A DNA stretch of 64,000 nucleotides from contig JBOGNO010000001.1 in NCBI GenBank assembly GCA_050747245.1, positions 434,001 to 498,000 of the forward strand. The letters are read 5' to 3'. The DNA is from JBOGNO01 sp050747245. GTDB lineage: Bacteria > Acidobacteriota > Terriglobia > Acidiferrales > UBA7541. Each line of letters opens with the position of its first letter. Position 1 is the first letter of the stretch. The notes under the pieces were generated by a model. It did no database searches. It worked only from the letters and a program-made list of their open reading frames with translations, and had not been told where the DNA came from. Position numbers and translations under genes: made by a program. Shown here in pieces: positions 26,173 to 34,501 of the stretch.

Positions 26173-26676
26173 TCACGGCGAATGGGGGCGGAGAGCGAAA
26201 GCGCCTTTGTGCAAACGGACCACGGGGCGGCGGCCCGGAGTGGTTTCGAGGGCGAGAACGTCGAAGCGCCAGGGAGCCTCTGTGGCGCGGCGCTCAGAAA
26301 GAAAACTGCGGGCGATGCGCGCGAGGGCACGCTGCTTCGCGGGAGTGATGGAATCTTCGGGAAGGGCGCGGAAATTTTTTTCGGCGGCGCGAGTTTTCAC
26401 TTCGATGAAGGCGAGCACCGCGCCATCGTAGCCGACTAAATCAATTTCGCCTTTGACGCCCGAGCGCGTGTAATTGCGCGCGACAAGGACGTAACCGTGA
26501 CGGCGAAGGAACCAGTAAGCGTAAGTCTCGCCGCGGACGCCCGTGCGGCGGGCGGCACGCTTCGCTTGCGAAACGGAATCGCGCGGTGCAGCGGCGCGAG
26601 CGGATTCGGAGTCCGAGAGGCCGCGGCGCGCGGCGAAATTGACGAGACCGAACATCACGCGGGCCAGCAACGGCAT
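26173..26676 (-). CDS. YraN/UPF0102 family, nuclease-fold protein
   Basis: 167 aa. Core motif G-E-x-x-A at RRTGVRGETYAYWFLRRHGY, NYTRSGVKGEIDLVGYDGAV, then LAFIEVKTRA: the G-E, D and E-x-K residues are the usual endonuclease-like active site, with DSITPAKQRALARIARSFL after it. The N-terminal 45 residues are a non-conserved Ala/Arg extension; the alternative is a later start. Follows the methyltransferase by 16 bp. Biological role undefined in the family. Confidence 0.88.
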   Translation of the reverse strand: MPLLARVMFGLVNFAARRGLSDSESARAAAPRDSVSQAKRAARRTGVRGETYAYWFLRRHGYVLVARNYTRSGVKGEIDLVGYDGAVLAFIEVKTRAAEKNFRALPEDSITPAKQRALARIARSFLSERRATEAPWRFDVLALETTPGRRPVVRLHKGAFALRPHSP

Positions 26677-26692
26677 GGCCTGCCTCCTGCGG

Positions 26693-27235
26693 CTACTTCA
26701 AGACTTCGAATTCAAATTCCATCACCTTGCCGCGAAAGACGAAACACAAATAGTGTTCCCAGAAGCGGCGAAACCACGAAGCGTGGTTGACGAGAAATTC
26801 CATGCCGATGAGGCGCCAGAGGCGCAGCAGGCGGACGCGCACGCGGCGCTCGCGGAGACGCGCGGCGGTGTACCACATGGCGCGGCCGTCATCGTGGCGG
26901 CCACCCGGATAGAAATAATAAAAGGAATAGGAATTCAAATGCCAATGATGCGTGGGATCACACCAGGAACTGTAGTCGGTGAAGTGCGGAGTGACGAGAT
27001 AAATCGTGCCGCCCGGACGCGCGACGCGATGGAATTCCTCCATGGTGGCGATGACATCTGAAACGTGTTCGACGACATGGACGGCGCGAACCTCGTCGAA
27101 GGAATTGTCGCGGAACGGCAGGCCAGCGCGATCGAGATGACAGAGAACGTCGGCGGCGGTATTGGAGCGGAAGTCCACGCCAATCGAGCCGGGAAATTTG
27201 TTCGGGCCGCAACCAACGTCGAGGATGCGCGGCAA
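26693..27235 (-). CDS. SAM-dependent class I methyltransferase
   Basis: 180 aa using a TTG start at 27235 with GGAGG five bases upstream; the frame stays open further upstream but has no ATG or GTG with a ribosome site, and it runs into the preceding gene. Motif I RILDVGCGPNKFPGSIGVD begins at once, then LCHLDRAGLPFRDNSFDEV, VVEHVSDVIATMEEFHRV and RPGGTIYLVTPHFTDYSS. Type 11 methyltransferase fold; substrate unknown. The second half (HHWHLNSYSFYYFYPGG, WEHYLCFVFRGKVMEFEFEV) is aromatic-rich, and I recall it in envelope-sugar loci. Confidence 0.8.
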   Translation of the reverse strand: MPRILDVGCGPNKFPGSIGVDFRSNTAADVLCHLDRAGLPFRDNSFDEVRAVHVVEHVSDVIATMEEFHRVARPGGTIYLVTPHFTDYSSWCDPTHHWHLNSYSFYYFYPGGRHDDGRAMWYTAARLRERRVRVRLLRLWRLIGMEFLVNHASWFRRFWEHYLCFVFRGKVMEFEFEVLK

Positions 27236-27341
27236 TTGCGCCTCCGCCTGCGCCGGTTCGCGGCGCGAAAAAATGGCCTCTCGCGGCCCAGCCTGGAAAC
27301 GGCCGGACCCGGGAGGACAAGAATACGACAGAGGCGAGCGG

Positions 27342-28694
27342 CTACAAGGTTTTTTCGGCTTCGGAGATGCAAGCGTCGAGAGTGCGGATGGCGAAATCGG
27401 CCTGCTCTTCGCCAATCAACAGAGGCGGCGCGATGCGCAGAGAATTTTCTCCCGCGCCGAGGACAAGCAAGCCCTTGTGAAACGCGAGTTGCACGATGTG
27501 ATTGCGGAGGTCCGGGGCCTTTTCCTTGGTCTTCTGATCGCGGACGAACTCGATGCCGATCATCAGGCCTTTGCCGCGCACGTCGCCGACAATGCGATGC
27601 TGCGCGGGCCAGGAAGCGATGCGTCCGAGAATGAATTCGCCCATGCGCGCAGAATTGGCGATGTATTGGCGTTCGAGCAAATCCATAGTGGCGAGGCCCG
27701 CAGCGATGCAGACGGGATTGCCGCCGAAAGTAGAAGCGTGCGCGCCCGGGGTCCAGTCCATCACACTGGCCTTGGAGATGATGGCACCGAGGGGCATGCC
27801 GGAGGCGATTCCCTTCGCCGTACAGATAATGTCCGGCTCGATTCCGGCGTGGTCGCAGGCCCACCATTTTCCGGTGCGGCCCATGCCGGATTGCACTTCG
27901 TCGGCGACGAGAAGAATGCCGTTCTGGCGACAAATCTTTTCGAGCCCCTGCAGAAACTCCGCGGGAGCGGGCAGGTAGCCACCTTCGCCCTGAATCGGCT
28001 CAATGAAGATGGCGGCGACGTCTTCAGGGTCGACGAGGCGCTTGAAGAGTTCATTTTCAAGATAGGCGAGGCAATCTTCAGAGGCGTGTTCGGGACGAAT
28101 GCCGTAGGCGCCGCGATAGGTGTCCGGATAGGGCATGTGAAAGACGCCCGAGAGAAGCGTGCCGAATCCCTTGCGCTGAACAGACCGACTGGCTGTCAAG
28201 GAGAGCGATCCCATGGTGCGGCCGTGGAAGGCGCCATGGAAGGCAATGAGTTTGTCGCGCTTGGTGTGGTATTTCGAGAGCTTTATCGCCGCTTCCACTG
28301 CCTCTGTGCCGGAATTGCCGAAATAAACGCGCTTGGGTTCCGCGCCCGGGGCGATGGCGGCGAGACGTTCGGCCATGACTACAAGATTGGGAATATAAAA
28401 ATCCGTGCCGGACATGTGGATTAGCTCGGCGGCCTGCTTCTGAATCGCGGCGACGACTTCGGGATGGCAATGTCCCGTGGCGACGACGGCGATGCCGGCG
28501 GCGAAATCGAGAAAAGTATTGCCGTCCACGTCCTCGACGAGCGCGCCCGAGCCTTTTTTCGCGACCAGGGGATAGTCGCGGGTGTAGGACGGCGAGACAA
28601 CTTTGTCATCGCGGGCGACAAGTTTTTGGGCGAGTGGCCCCGGCAACGAAGTCAGCAGGTGAGGCAGATTCGATTTCTCTTGCGCGATCGGCAT
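27342..28694 (-). CDS. Class III PLP aminotransferase (acetylornithine / 4-aminobutyrate type)
   Basis: 450 aa from the ATG at 28694 with GGAGGAG upstream. Fold type I aminotransferase: VEDVDGNTFLDFAAGIAVV, YFGNSGTEAVEAAIKLSKYH, FHGAFHGRTMGSLSLT, IFIEPIQGEGGYLPAP, LLVADEVQSGMGRTGKWWAC, and the PLP lysine in CTAKGIASGMPLGA, then HASTFGGNPVCIAAGL. Transfers an amino group from an omega-amino donor such as 4-aminobutyrate, ornithine or lysine. The 450 aa length is nearer the GABA aminotransferase group than ArgD (about 400). No arginine or GABA pathway genes adjoin, so the substrate is unresolved. Confidence 0.88.
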   Translation of the reverse strand: MPIAQEKSNLPHLLTSLPGPLAQKLVARDDKVVSPSYTRDYPLVAKKGSGALVEDVDGNTFLDFAAGIAVVATGHCHPEVVAAIQKQAAELIHMSGTDFYIPNLVVMAERLAAIAPGAEPKRVYFGNSGTEAVEAAIKLSKYHTKRDKLIAFHGAFHGRTMGSLSLTASRSVQRKGFGTLLSGVFHMPYPDTYRGAYGIRPEHASEDCLAYLENELFKRLVDPEDVAAIFIEPIQGEGGYLPAPAEFLQGLEKICRQNGILLVADEVQSGMGRTGKWWACDHAGIEPDIICTAKGIASGMPLGAIISKASVMDWTPGAHASTFGGNPVCIAAGLATMDLLERQYIANSARMGEFILGRIASWPAQHRIVGDVRGKGLMIGIEFVRDQKTKEKAPDLRNHIVQLAFHKGLLVLGAGENSLRIAPPLLIGEEQADFAIRTLDACISEAEKTL

Positions 28695-28852
28695 AACTTT
28701 CTCCTCCAAGCGGATTTTTCCGGGCTGTGAGGCTCCGGTTACGAAATGCGGCGTGAGCCGCAGAGGGAGGAGAAGTTAGTCCACGCCGAAAAGGCTGGGA
28801 CGCTCGTCGGAAGGAAGCGAGTGGAGCAGGATACGGATGGAGAATTGGAATT

Positions 28853-30292
28853 TCATTTGCGTTTCCAGCGGACACCGCCGTCCTTGGTGTCTTCCAGAAT
28901 GATACCACGGGCGGCGAGGGAGTTGCGAATTTCATCGGCGCGCATGAAATCGCGGCGCGCGCGGGCGGACTGGCGCTCGGCGACGAGTTTTTCGATCTCC
29001 GCGTCGCTGATTTGCGGCTCAGAAGGCGCGAAGCCGAGGGCGCGGAGTTTTTCGTCGTCGTCATTCTGGAGGAGAGCAAAGATGCGGTCGAATTTTTCGA
29101 GCGCGCTGTGAACCGCGGGAATGTCGCCCGAGCGGAATTCGCCGCGATCCATGGCGGTATTGGCGTCACGGACGAGATCGAAAATTGCTGCAAGTGCGAC
29201 GGCGGTGTTGAGGTCGTCCTCGAGGCCTTTTTCAAAGGCATCGAGCGCGGCCCGAGCGCGAAGGGAGAGCGCAGCGGTTGCTCCCGAGGGAAATTTTTCG
29301 GCTTCGAGGCGCGCGAGGAAATTTCGCAGACGCTCAACGGAGCTGGCCGCCTGCACCAGGCCTTCGGTAGTGAAATTGAGCTGGCGGCGATATGGGACGG
29401 AAGCAAGCATGTAACGAATGGTGGAAGGCTTGTGGCCCTGAGCGAAAAGATCGCGCAGGGTATAAAAATTGCCGAGCGATTTCGACATCTTCTCGCCATC
29501 GATGATGAGGTGCTCGGCGTGCAGCCAGAAGCGGACGAAGCGCACTCCGGTGGCGGCTTCGGACTGGGCGATTTCATTTTCGTGATGAGGAAAGGCCAGG
29601 TCCACGCCGCCGGTATGGATATCGAGCGTCTCGCCAAGATAGCGCATGGCCATGGCGGAACATTCGATATGCCAGCCCGGGCGTCCCGGGCCGATGCGCG
29701 TTTCCCAGAAATGCTCGCCCGGCTTGGGGGCTTTCCATAGCGCGAAGTCGCGAGCATCGGCTTTTTCGTAGCGGTCCACTTCGACGCGCGCGCCGGCTTG
29801 AATGCCGGATAGATCCACGTGAGAAAGTTTTCCGTAGCCCGGGAATTTCGAGATGCGGAAATAAATCGAGCCGTCGCTCACGTAAGTGAAACCCCTGGCC
29901 GTGAGGCGCTCGATGAGCGCGACCATGTCTTCGATGTGATCGGTGGCGCGGACAAGATGCTCGGGCATTTCGAGGCCAAGGGCGCGCATGTCTTCCATGA
30001 ACGCTTGCGCGTACTTTTCGGTGTACTCGCGAATGCCGATGCCCTCTGCGGCGGCGTTCTGAATGATGCGGTCGTCCACGTCGGTGAGATTCATCACCTG
30101 ATTGATGCGCAGGCCGCGGGATATTAGGAAGCGGCGCAAAATATCCTGAAAAACAAAGGTGCGGTAATTTCCGATGTGGGCGAAGTCGTACACGGTGGGG
30201 CCGCAGGTGTACATGCGCACTTCGCCCGGATGGAGCGGGGCAAAAGGCTCGGAGCGATTCGTCAACGTGTTGTGGAGGAGGAGCTCGCCCAT
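28853..30292 (-). CDS. cysS: Cysteinyl-tRNA synthetase
   Basis: 479 aa, normal for CysRS. Charges tRNA-Cys in the cytoplasm. Class I signature FAHIGNY near residue 40; zinc ligands at YTCGPTVYD, HIECSAMAMR and FPHHENEIAQSEA; KMSKSLGNFYTLRDLF near 266; C-terminal anticodon-binding helices ending KDGGVRWKRK. ATG at 30292. Monocistronic on the minus strand; the gap to the M28 peptidase holds no gene. Confidence 0.97.
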   Translation of the reverse strand: MGELLLHNTLTNRSEPFAPLHPGEVRMYTCGPTVYDFAHIGNYRTFVFQDILRRFLISRGLRINQVMNLTDVDDRIIQNAAAEGIGIREYTEKYAQAFMEDMRALGLEMPEHLVRATDHIEDMVALIERLTARGFTYVSDGSIYFRISKFPGYGKLSHVDLSGIQAGARVEVDRYEKADARDFALWKAPKPGEHFWETRIGPGRPGWHIECSAMAMRYLGETLDIHTGGVDLAFPHHENEIAQSEAATGVRFVRFWLHAEHLIIDGEKMSKSLGNFYTLRDLFAQGHKPSTIRYMLASVPYRRQLNFTTEGLVQAASSVERLRNFLARLEAEKFPSGATAALSLRARAALDAFEKGLEDDLNTAVALAAIFDLVRDANTAMDRGEFRSGDIPAVHSALEKFDRIFALLQNDDDEKLRALGFAPSEPQISDAEIEKLVAERQSARARRDFMRADEIRNSLAARGIILEDTKDGGVRWKRK

Positions 30293-30418
30293 GAAAATTT
30301 ATTTGCGGCCGCAAATTCAGAGAGCCATGGAGGCAGCGGCGCAAACGCTAGATTGTAGCCGAGGGGTGCAATGCGGCAAAGAGGCGATTGGGCGGAGATT
30401 TGAAGACTGAGGCGCGAT

Positions 30419-32713
30419 TTAGGGAGTGATCCGTTGCTTGCGGAAGACGATGGTGGCATCGCCATTTTGCGTAGCCACGGTGGTGGAAGGCCGCGCCTTT
30501 TCAAGAAATAGCCCTTCCAGCGGGAGTGAAAAACTTTCCTCCGAAAGATACACATCGACCTGATGGGATGTTGCCCCATTGAAGGCAACTGCTATGCCTT
30601 CGGCGGGTGCAGAACTCAAGCCATAGGCGTGCCAGCCGTGGAGATACTGCAGGTAGCGCGGGCTCAGTTCGGGAAGAGTTTTTCCGGCGAAGGAGAAGGA
30701 AGAGACGCCAGAATCCGGTGGAAGGAGGACGTAGAGCTCATCTCCAGCGCGGGCGGGGCGAAGCGTTCCGTGAAACGACCACACCCTTCCCATTTTATCG
30801 AGCGAGGTATTCGCCAGCGCGGGAGCGCCGAGATCGAGTTTAGGAGCGTCCGCGGCGAAGAGGCGCTCTTCTGTATACGGAAACACTTTCACGGGATGTG
30901 CGGAGAAACTGGCGGCCTGCGCGACAGAAGCAGGGAGACGGCCGGACGCAGCATAAACGGCCCATTGCGACTTGCCGGAATCAGCGTCGAAGACGTAGAC
31001 GAAATTCATGCGCTGAGGCAAGTTTTGCGAATAGGCGGGCAAAAAAAGCGCAACGACGGCGGCAATGAAAGTGACGGCGTAGGCCAGTCCGGAAAAGACG
31101 CGGCGCGCTCCATCAGGCAAGCATCCGAGGAGCGGCGCGAGCGGGATCAGCACCAGGGCGACGCAAACGGTGACGCCAGGAAGCAAGGCTGCGCCCAAGG
31201 CGTCATAGAGGCTGAGCGCGAACGGAAAAACCAAGACCGCGGCAACAATTGAAGGCAGAATAGCAGCGAACTCCGCCTTCCAAGATGCAGGCTCACGATT
31301 ATAGAGCGCGGGGAGCGCGGCCAAGACCGACGCTGCCGCGAGAAGCAGAAAAGGGTAGGTCATGCCCGGCCTGCGCCATGCGTGAAAGATGGCGAGGAGC
31401 GCCCACACCATGGCCACGCCGCACCAGGCGCTCCAATAGACTGCTTCCTTTCGGAAGAGCGGCGCAAACCATCCCACAACGACGAAGGCCAGGCCCCAGA
31501 ATGCGATGAGAACGGCCGTGGGATGCGCGATCCAGTCGCCGGGAAAAACCCCGGCGAAAGCGAGAAGGCGCTCAAGGAGATAGGCGAGAACTAAGCTTGA
31601 AACTACGATGCCAAACCAGCCGAGAAGACCGCGCCACATGCCTTTCACGCGCCGGGCATGGCGCAAGCCGACAAGAATTTCCAGCATGAACAGGACGTAG
31701 AGGATGATGGAGGCAGGAAGCGTCCAGCGTGCGGGCCACCAGATGGTCTTCCGAGCGAATACATCGAAGAATTCAGCTTCGCCCGCGGGCAAGGCATCGA
31801 GATCGGCTTCGGCAAGAGAGCGCAGAACGGCCAGAGCGCTTGCGCCTTCGTGTTGCATGCTTTGCGGGCTCGCATTTTCGAAATTGTCGAGCGGGGTGTG
31901 ATAGTGCTGCACACCGCCTATGAAACCGAAGTTGAATCCCTGATAGCCCGCGGCCTTGAAGACCGTGAAATCCGTGTCGTTGGGGAGGAGTTTGTAGGCA
32001 GCGTAATCAATCGAGCTGGTGTTGGGACGCTCGACAGCGGAGGAGTAAAGGCGCATGAGCGCAGCGTTGGCGCTGCCCGTTTCGAACATCGCGGCAGAGC
32101 CTGAAGTGCCGCGGTTATCCATGTTGACGACGGCGCGGACCTGCTTCGCGAGCGGATTGGAATCTACAAAAGCTTGAGCGCCGAGGAGTCCGGCCTCTTC
32201 GCCCTCATCGAGCAAGAAAATAATGGAGTGGCGCGGCTGCGGGAGGGATTTTAAGGCACGCGCGATTTCGAGGACGGAGGCGGCGCCCACACCGTCATCG
32301 GAAGCGCCCGGGCCGGCAGGAACGGAATCGTAATGCGCGGCTACGAGCACGGCTTCGGCGGGCTCGCGGCCGGGAAGAATTGCGGTGACGTTTACTACCG
32401 TGGCGCAGGAGCCATAGCTTGAGCACGCAAAATCGGTCTGCAGAGCGGGTTCGTAGCCGAAGCCCTTCAGAATCGCGACGAGGCGCTGGCGAACGGCGGC
32501 ATCCGCGGGGCTGCCGACGGGATGCGGGAGGCCATCGCCGACAAGCAACTGCAGAAATTCGCGCGCGCGGAGGGCGGAAAAATCTCCCGCAGGGGAGTCA
32601 GCGGGCTTCGGCGCAGGAGGCTCAAGGCGAATCCGCAGCAGCGCCAGGACGAGCGCGAGCAACAGAAGCGCCACGAACACGCCGCGCTCGGCGCGAATTT
32701 GCGGCTCGGCCAA
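30419..32713 (-). CDS. Membrane-anchored M28 family zinc aminopeptidase
   Basis: 764 aa. One N-terminal helix (FVALLLLALVLALLRI), then an extracytoplasmic M28 domain (about 40-310) with all zinc residues: VLVAAHYDSVPAGPGASDDG (His, Asp), LDEGEEAGLLGA (Glu-Glu), VVNMDNRGTSG (Asp), YHTPLDNFEN (His). About eight to nine membrane helices follow (330-610) and a C-terminal beta-rich domain of about 150 residues. The layout resembles eukaryotic ER metallopeptidase 1 and its bacterial relatives. Likely trims peptides in the periplasm. Confidence 0.9.
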   Translation of the reverse strand: MAEPQIRAERGVFVALLLLALVLALLRIRLEPPAPKPADSPAGDFSALRAREFLQLLVGDGLPHPVGSPADAAVRQRLVAILKGFGYEPALQTDFACSSYGSCATVVNVTAILPGREPAEAVLVAAHYDSVPAGPGASDDGVGAASVLEIARALKSLPQPRHSIIFLLDEGEEAGLLGAQAFVDSNPLAKQVRAVVNMDNRGTSGSAAMFETGSANAALMRLYSSAVERPNTSSIDYAAYKLLPNDTDFTVFKAAGYQGFNFGFIGGVQHYHTPLDNFENASPQSMQHEGASALAVLRSLAEADLDALPAGEAEFFDVFARKTIWWPARWTLPASIILYVLFMLEILVGLRHARRVKGMWRGLLGWFGIVVSSLVLAYLLERLLAFAGVFPGDWIAHPTAVLIAFWGLAFVVVGWFAPLFRKEAVYWSAWCGVAMVWALLAIFHAWRRPGMTYPFLLLAAASVLAALPALYNREPASWKAEFAAILPSIVAAVLVFPFALSLYDALGAALLPGVTVCVALVLIPLAPLLGCLPDGARRVFSGLAYAVTFIAAVVALFLPAYSQNLPQRMNFVYVFDADSGKSQWAVYAASGRLPASVAQAASFSAHPVKVFPYTEERLFAADAPKLDLGAPALANTSLDKMGRVWSFHGTLRPARAGDELYVLLPPDSGVSSFSFAGKTLPELSPRYLQYLHGWHAYGLSSAPAEGIAVAFNGATSHQVDVYLSEESFSLPLEGLFLEKARPSTTVATQNGDATIVFRKQRITP

Positions 32714-32851
32714 AAAACCTCCTCAGGACCGCTGAATCGTATGCTCCGTGGGGGCGCAAGTCAAAATTGTTCTGGGTGAAAGATTGACTCGCGCGTAGCC
32801 CATGTCTATCGTGGCCTGACGAGAGCTCGCGAAGAGATTCCGGGGCACGAG

Positions 32852-33481
32852 TTGAATCGAAGCCAGAGACAAAAACTTTTTCTGCTGATTGTGGTGCTGG
32901 CGGTGCTCGGCGCGCTGCTGGCGCGGCGGTTCCGGCAAGTGTCGAAGCCATGGGGAGGCGGGCCGGCCTGCGGCGAAACGTGCGGAGTGGTGCGATGGGC
33001 GGTGAAAACACTCAGCGATTCGGGCGCATCAGCGATAGATTTTCATCCGCGAGCAGTGACGGTGCGGTGGCTTACGCAGCAGGCTGCTCCTGTGGAATTG
33101 CGGGAGGAGGCGCGGAGTTCGCCAATCGAAGAGCAGGTTTTTGTGGTGCGCGCGAGGCTGGTGGGAATTAAAGAGGAACAGGACCGCGACGTGCACATTG
33201 TGATTGCAGATCTCGACGACGATTCGGCTACGATGATCGTAGAAATTCCTTCACCGATGTGCGCCGGGGCGTGCGCTTCGGGCCATGCGAGCGAATTCGA
33301 AGCCGCTCGAGATGCGGTGGAAACGCGATGCGGGCCGCCGCGAGAACGATTCGAGACGGTGGCGGGCGAGCAGATTGTTACCGTCACGGGAATCGGATTT
33401 TTCGATTTTCTGCACCGGCAACGCGGCGTCGCGCCGAATGGCATCGAGTTGCATCCGGTGCTGAGCGTTCAGTTTGAATAG
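32852..33481 (+). CDS. Membrane-anchored hypothetical protein
   Basis: 209 aa with a TTG start; no better start exists before the single N-terminal helix (LFLLIVVLAVLGALLARR). The exported part has a Cys pair GPACGETCGVV, then VFVVRARLVGIKEEQDRDVH, IVIADLDDDSATMIVEIPSP, and the distinctive end VTVTGIGFFDFLHRQRGVAP, NGIELHPVLSVQF. This ending recurs in secreted hypothetical proteins that I have seen in other phyla, but no function is assigned. Monocistronic, divergent from the M28 gene. Confidence 0.75.
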   Translation: MNRSQRQKLFLLIVVLAVLGALLARRFRQVSKPWGGGPACGETCGVVRWAVKTLSDSGASAIDFHPRAVTVRWLTQQAAPVELREEARSSPIEEQVFVVRARLVGIKEEQDRDVHIVIADLDDDSATMIVEIPSPMCAGACASGHASEFEAARDAVETRCGPPRERFETVAGEQIVTVTGIGFFDFLHRQRGVAPNGIELHPVLSVQFE

Positions 33482-33589
33482 AGAGTTCCAGCCACATAGC
33501 ACAGGGTTGGGGTTCGAGACCCGACCACCTATTGTACTCTATGGTACAGTTTCAGAGACGGGCTGGAATCAGAGCGATGGAGGTTATGC

Positions 33590-33862
33590 ATGCCAACTGC
33601 AAGGGACTTCAGAGGGCAACTGGAAGAACTTTTTCGGGTCGCAACTAAACAGGGGCAGAAATTCGTAGTGGTAGAAGCACGGGGCTTGCACCGCGCGGTT
33701 GGCGGCTATCCCAACAAGGGAAATCACGCAATGCCCAACTGTTGCCAATTGATGCGGAGCGAAATGCGCACGGGCGATACAGTTGTTTACGAGCCGCCGA
33801 AGAAGCAAGGGGCAACGCTAGCAATTCGGTATGGATTGCCGCGGCCCTCCAGGGAGGAATGA
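33590..33862 (+). CDS. Small hypothetical protein, conserved HxMPxCCxxM motif
   Basis: 90 aa; GGAGG seven bases before the ATG. Helical N-terminus (DFRGQLEELFRVATKQGQ), then FVVVEARGLHRAVGGYPNKG, NHAMPNCCQLMRSEMRTGD, and TVVYEPPKKQGATLAIRYGL. I recall similar short proteins and C-terminal modules among actinobacterial hypotheticals, some near HNH nucleases, but cannot name a function. The paired Cys and His could bind metal. GC is visibly lower than in the neighbours. Its stop is one base before the next ATG, so the two are coupled. Confidence 0.7.
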   Translation: MPTARDFRGQLEELFRVATKQGQKFVVVEARGLHRAVGGYPNKGNHAMPNCCQLMRSEMRTGDTVVYEPPKKQGATLAIRYGLPRPSREE

Positions 33863-33863
33863 G

Positions 33864-34166
33864 ATGAAGCGAGCCGTTGCTGCTTTGACGACCCTGCTGC
33901 TGGCTGGTGTATATGTTGGAAGATCAACAAGAGGTGAAGAAGCGCCCAAAGAGAAGACATATATTGGTGTCTATTATTGCTTAAACTCCCAAGCGGTCCT
34001 TGATGAACGCAAATCTGGAAAACAGGAGATCGTTGTTGGCACTTCCCTGCCATCACTCAACCCCGATTCTAACGAGTTCAGGGCGTGCGCAAAGACCGGG
34101 GTACCGACCGTAGGATATGTCCAAATAACACCCCCGTTTTCGAACCTCAACGACGAAAAAAAATAG
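33864..34166 (+). CDS. Small exported hypothetical protein
   Basis: 100 aa; AGGGAGG upstream of the ATG at 33864. Signal peptide (AVAALTTLLLAGVYVG, cleavage near STRGEE). The mature part is about 75 residues with two cysteines (YYCLNSQ, RACAKTG) that could form a disulfide. Base composition is near 50 percent GC, unlike the flanks. One base after the previous gene. No family recognised. Confidence 0.6.
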   Translation: MKRAVAALTTLLLAGVYVGRSTRGEEAPKEKTYIGVYYCLNSQAVLDERKSGKQEIVVGTSLPSLNPDSNEFRACAKTGVPTVGYVQITPPFSNLNDEKK

Positions 34167-34378
34167 CGCTAAGTACTTGGGCTAGTCAGCATGCGATTCT
34201 GCTGCATTATTCGCGTAAGAATTCTTGGAGAGCAGTCCTGCCGCGAGGGGCAGGAGATGCTCACGGGATGCTGGCGCGAGCGGTGATTTGGGGGTGCAAA
34301 GTGCGCACGGGAGGCGCGTTCGCGCTTTACACGACTGGGGCGGAGTGCTAGCGTTTTAGGACCGCCCTCCGAAGCGCC

Positions 34379-34416
34379 CGGCGGACGGATTCGAATTGCG
34401 AGTCCGCCGTATTTTT
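34379..34416 (+). terminator. Intrinsic terminator after the small-gene pair
   Basis: CGGCGGAC (34379-34386) pairs with GTCCGCCG (34402-34409) across a 15 nt loop and is followed by TATTTTT. Lies 212 bp after the last small gene and 85 bp before the smc start, so it would separate them. The sequence between 34167 and 34378 has no convincing gene. Confidence 0.65.
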
Positions 34417-34501
34417 GTCTCGATAATCCTCCAGTTGGTTGCTTAAATACATGCTTGCCCGCTCGCGCGGGTCGCGACGGCAAGAAAACCCCGGGGGTTC
34501 G

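Noticed and set aside
26052..26330. N-terminal extension of GalT
   Set aside because: The extension overlaps the yraN gene, and the family N-terminus begins exactly at the GTG with a ribosome site at 26051.
34085..34351. 88-codon open frame on the plus strand after the small exported protein
   Set aside because: It overlaps the end of that gene in another frame, lacks a ribosome site and has random-looking composition.
34379..34416. Second T-loop-like sequence (GGATTCGAATT) before smc
   Set aside because: It is the loop of a clear hairpin followed by T residues; a terminator explains it better than a tRNA.
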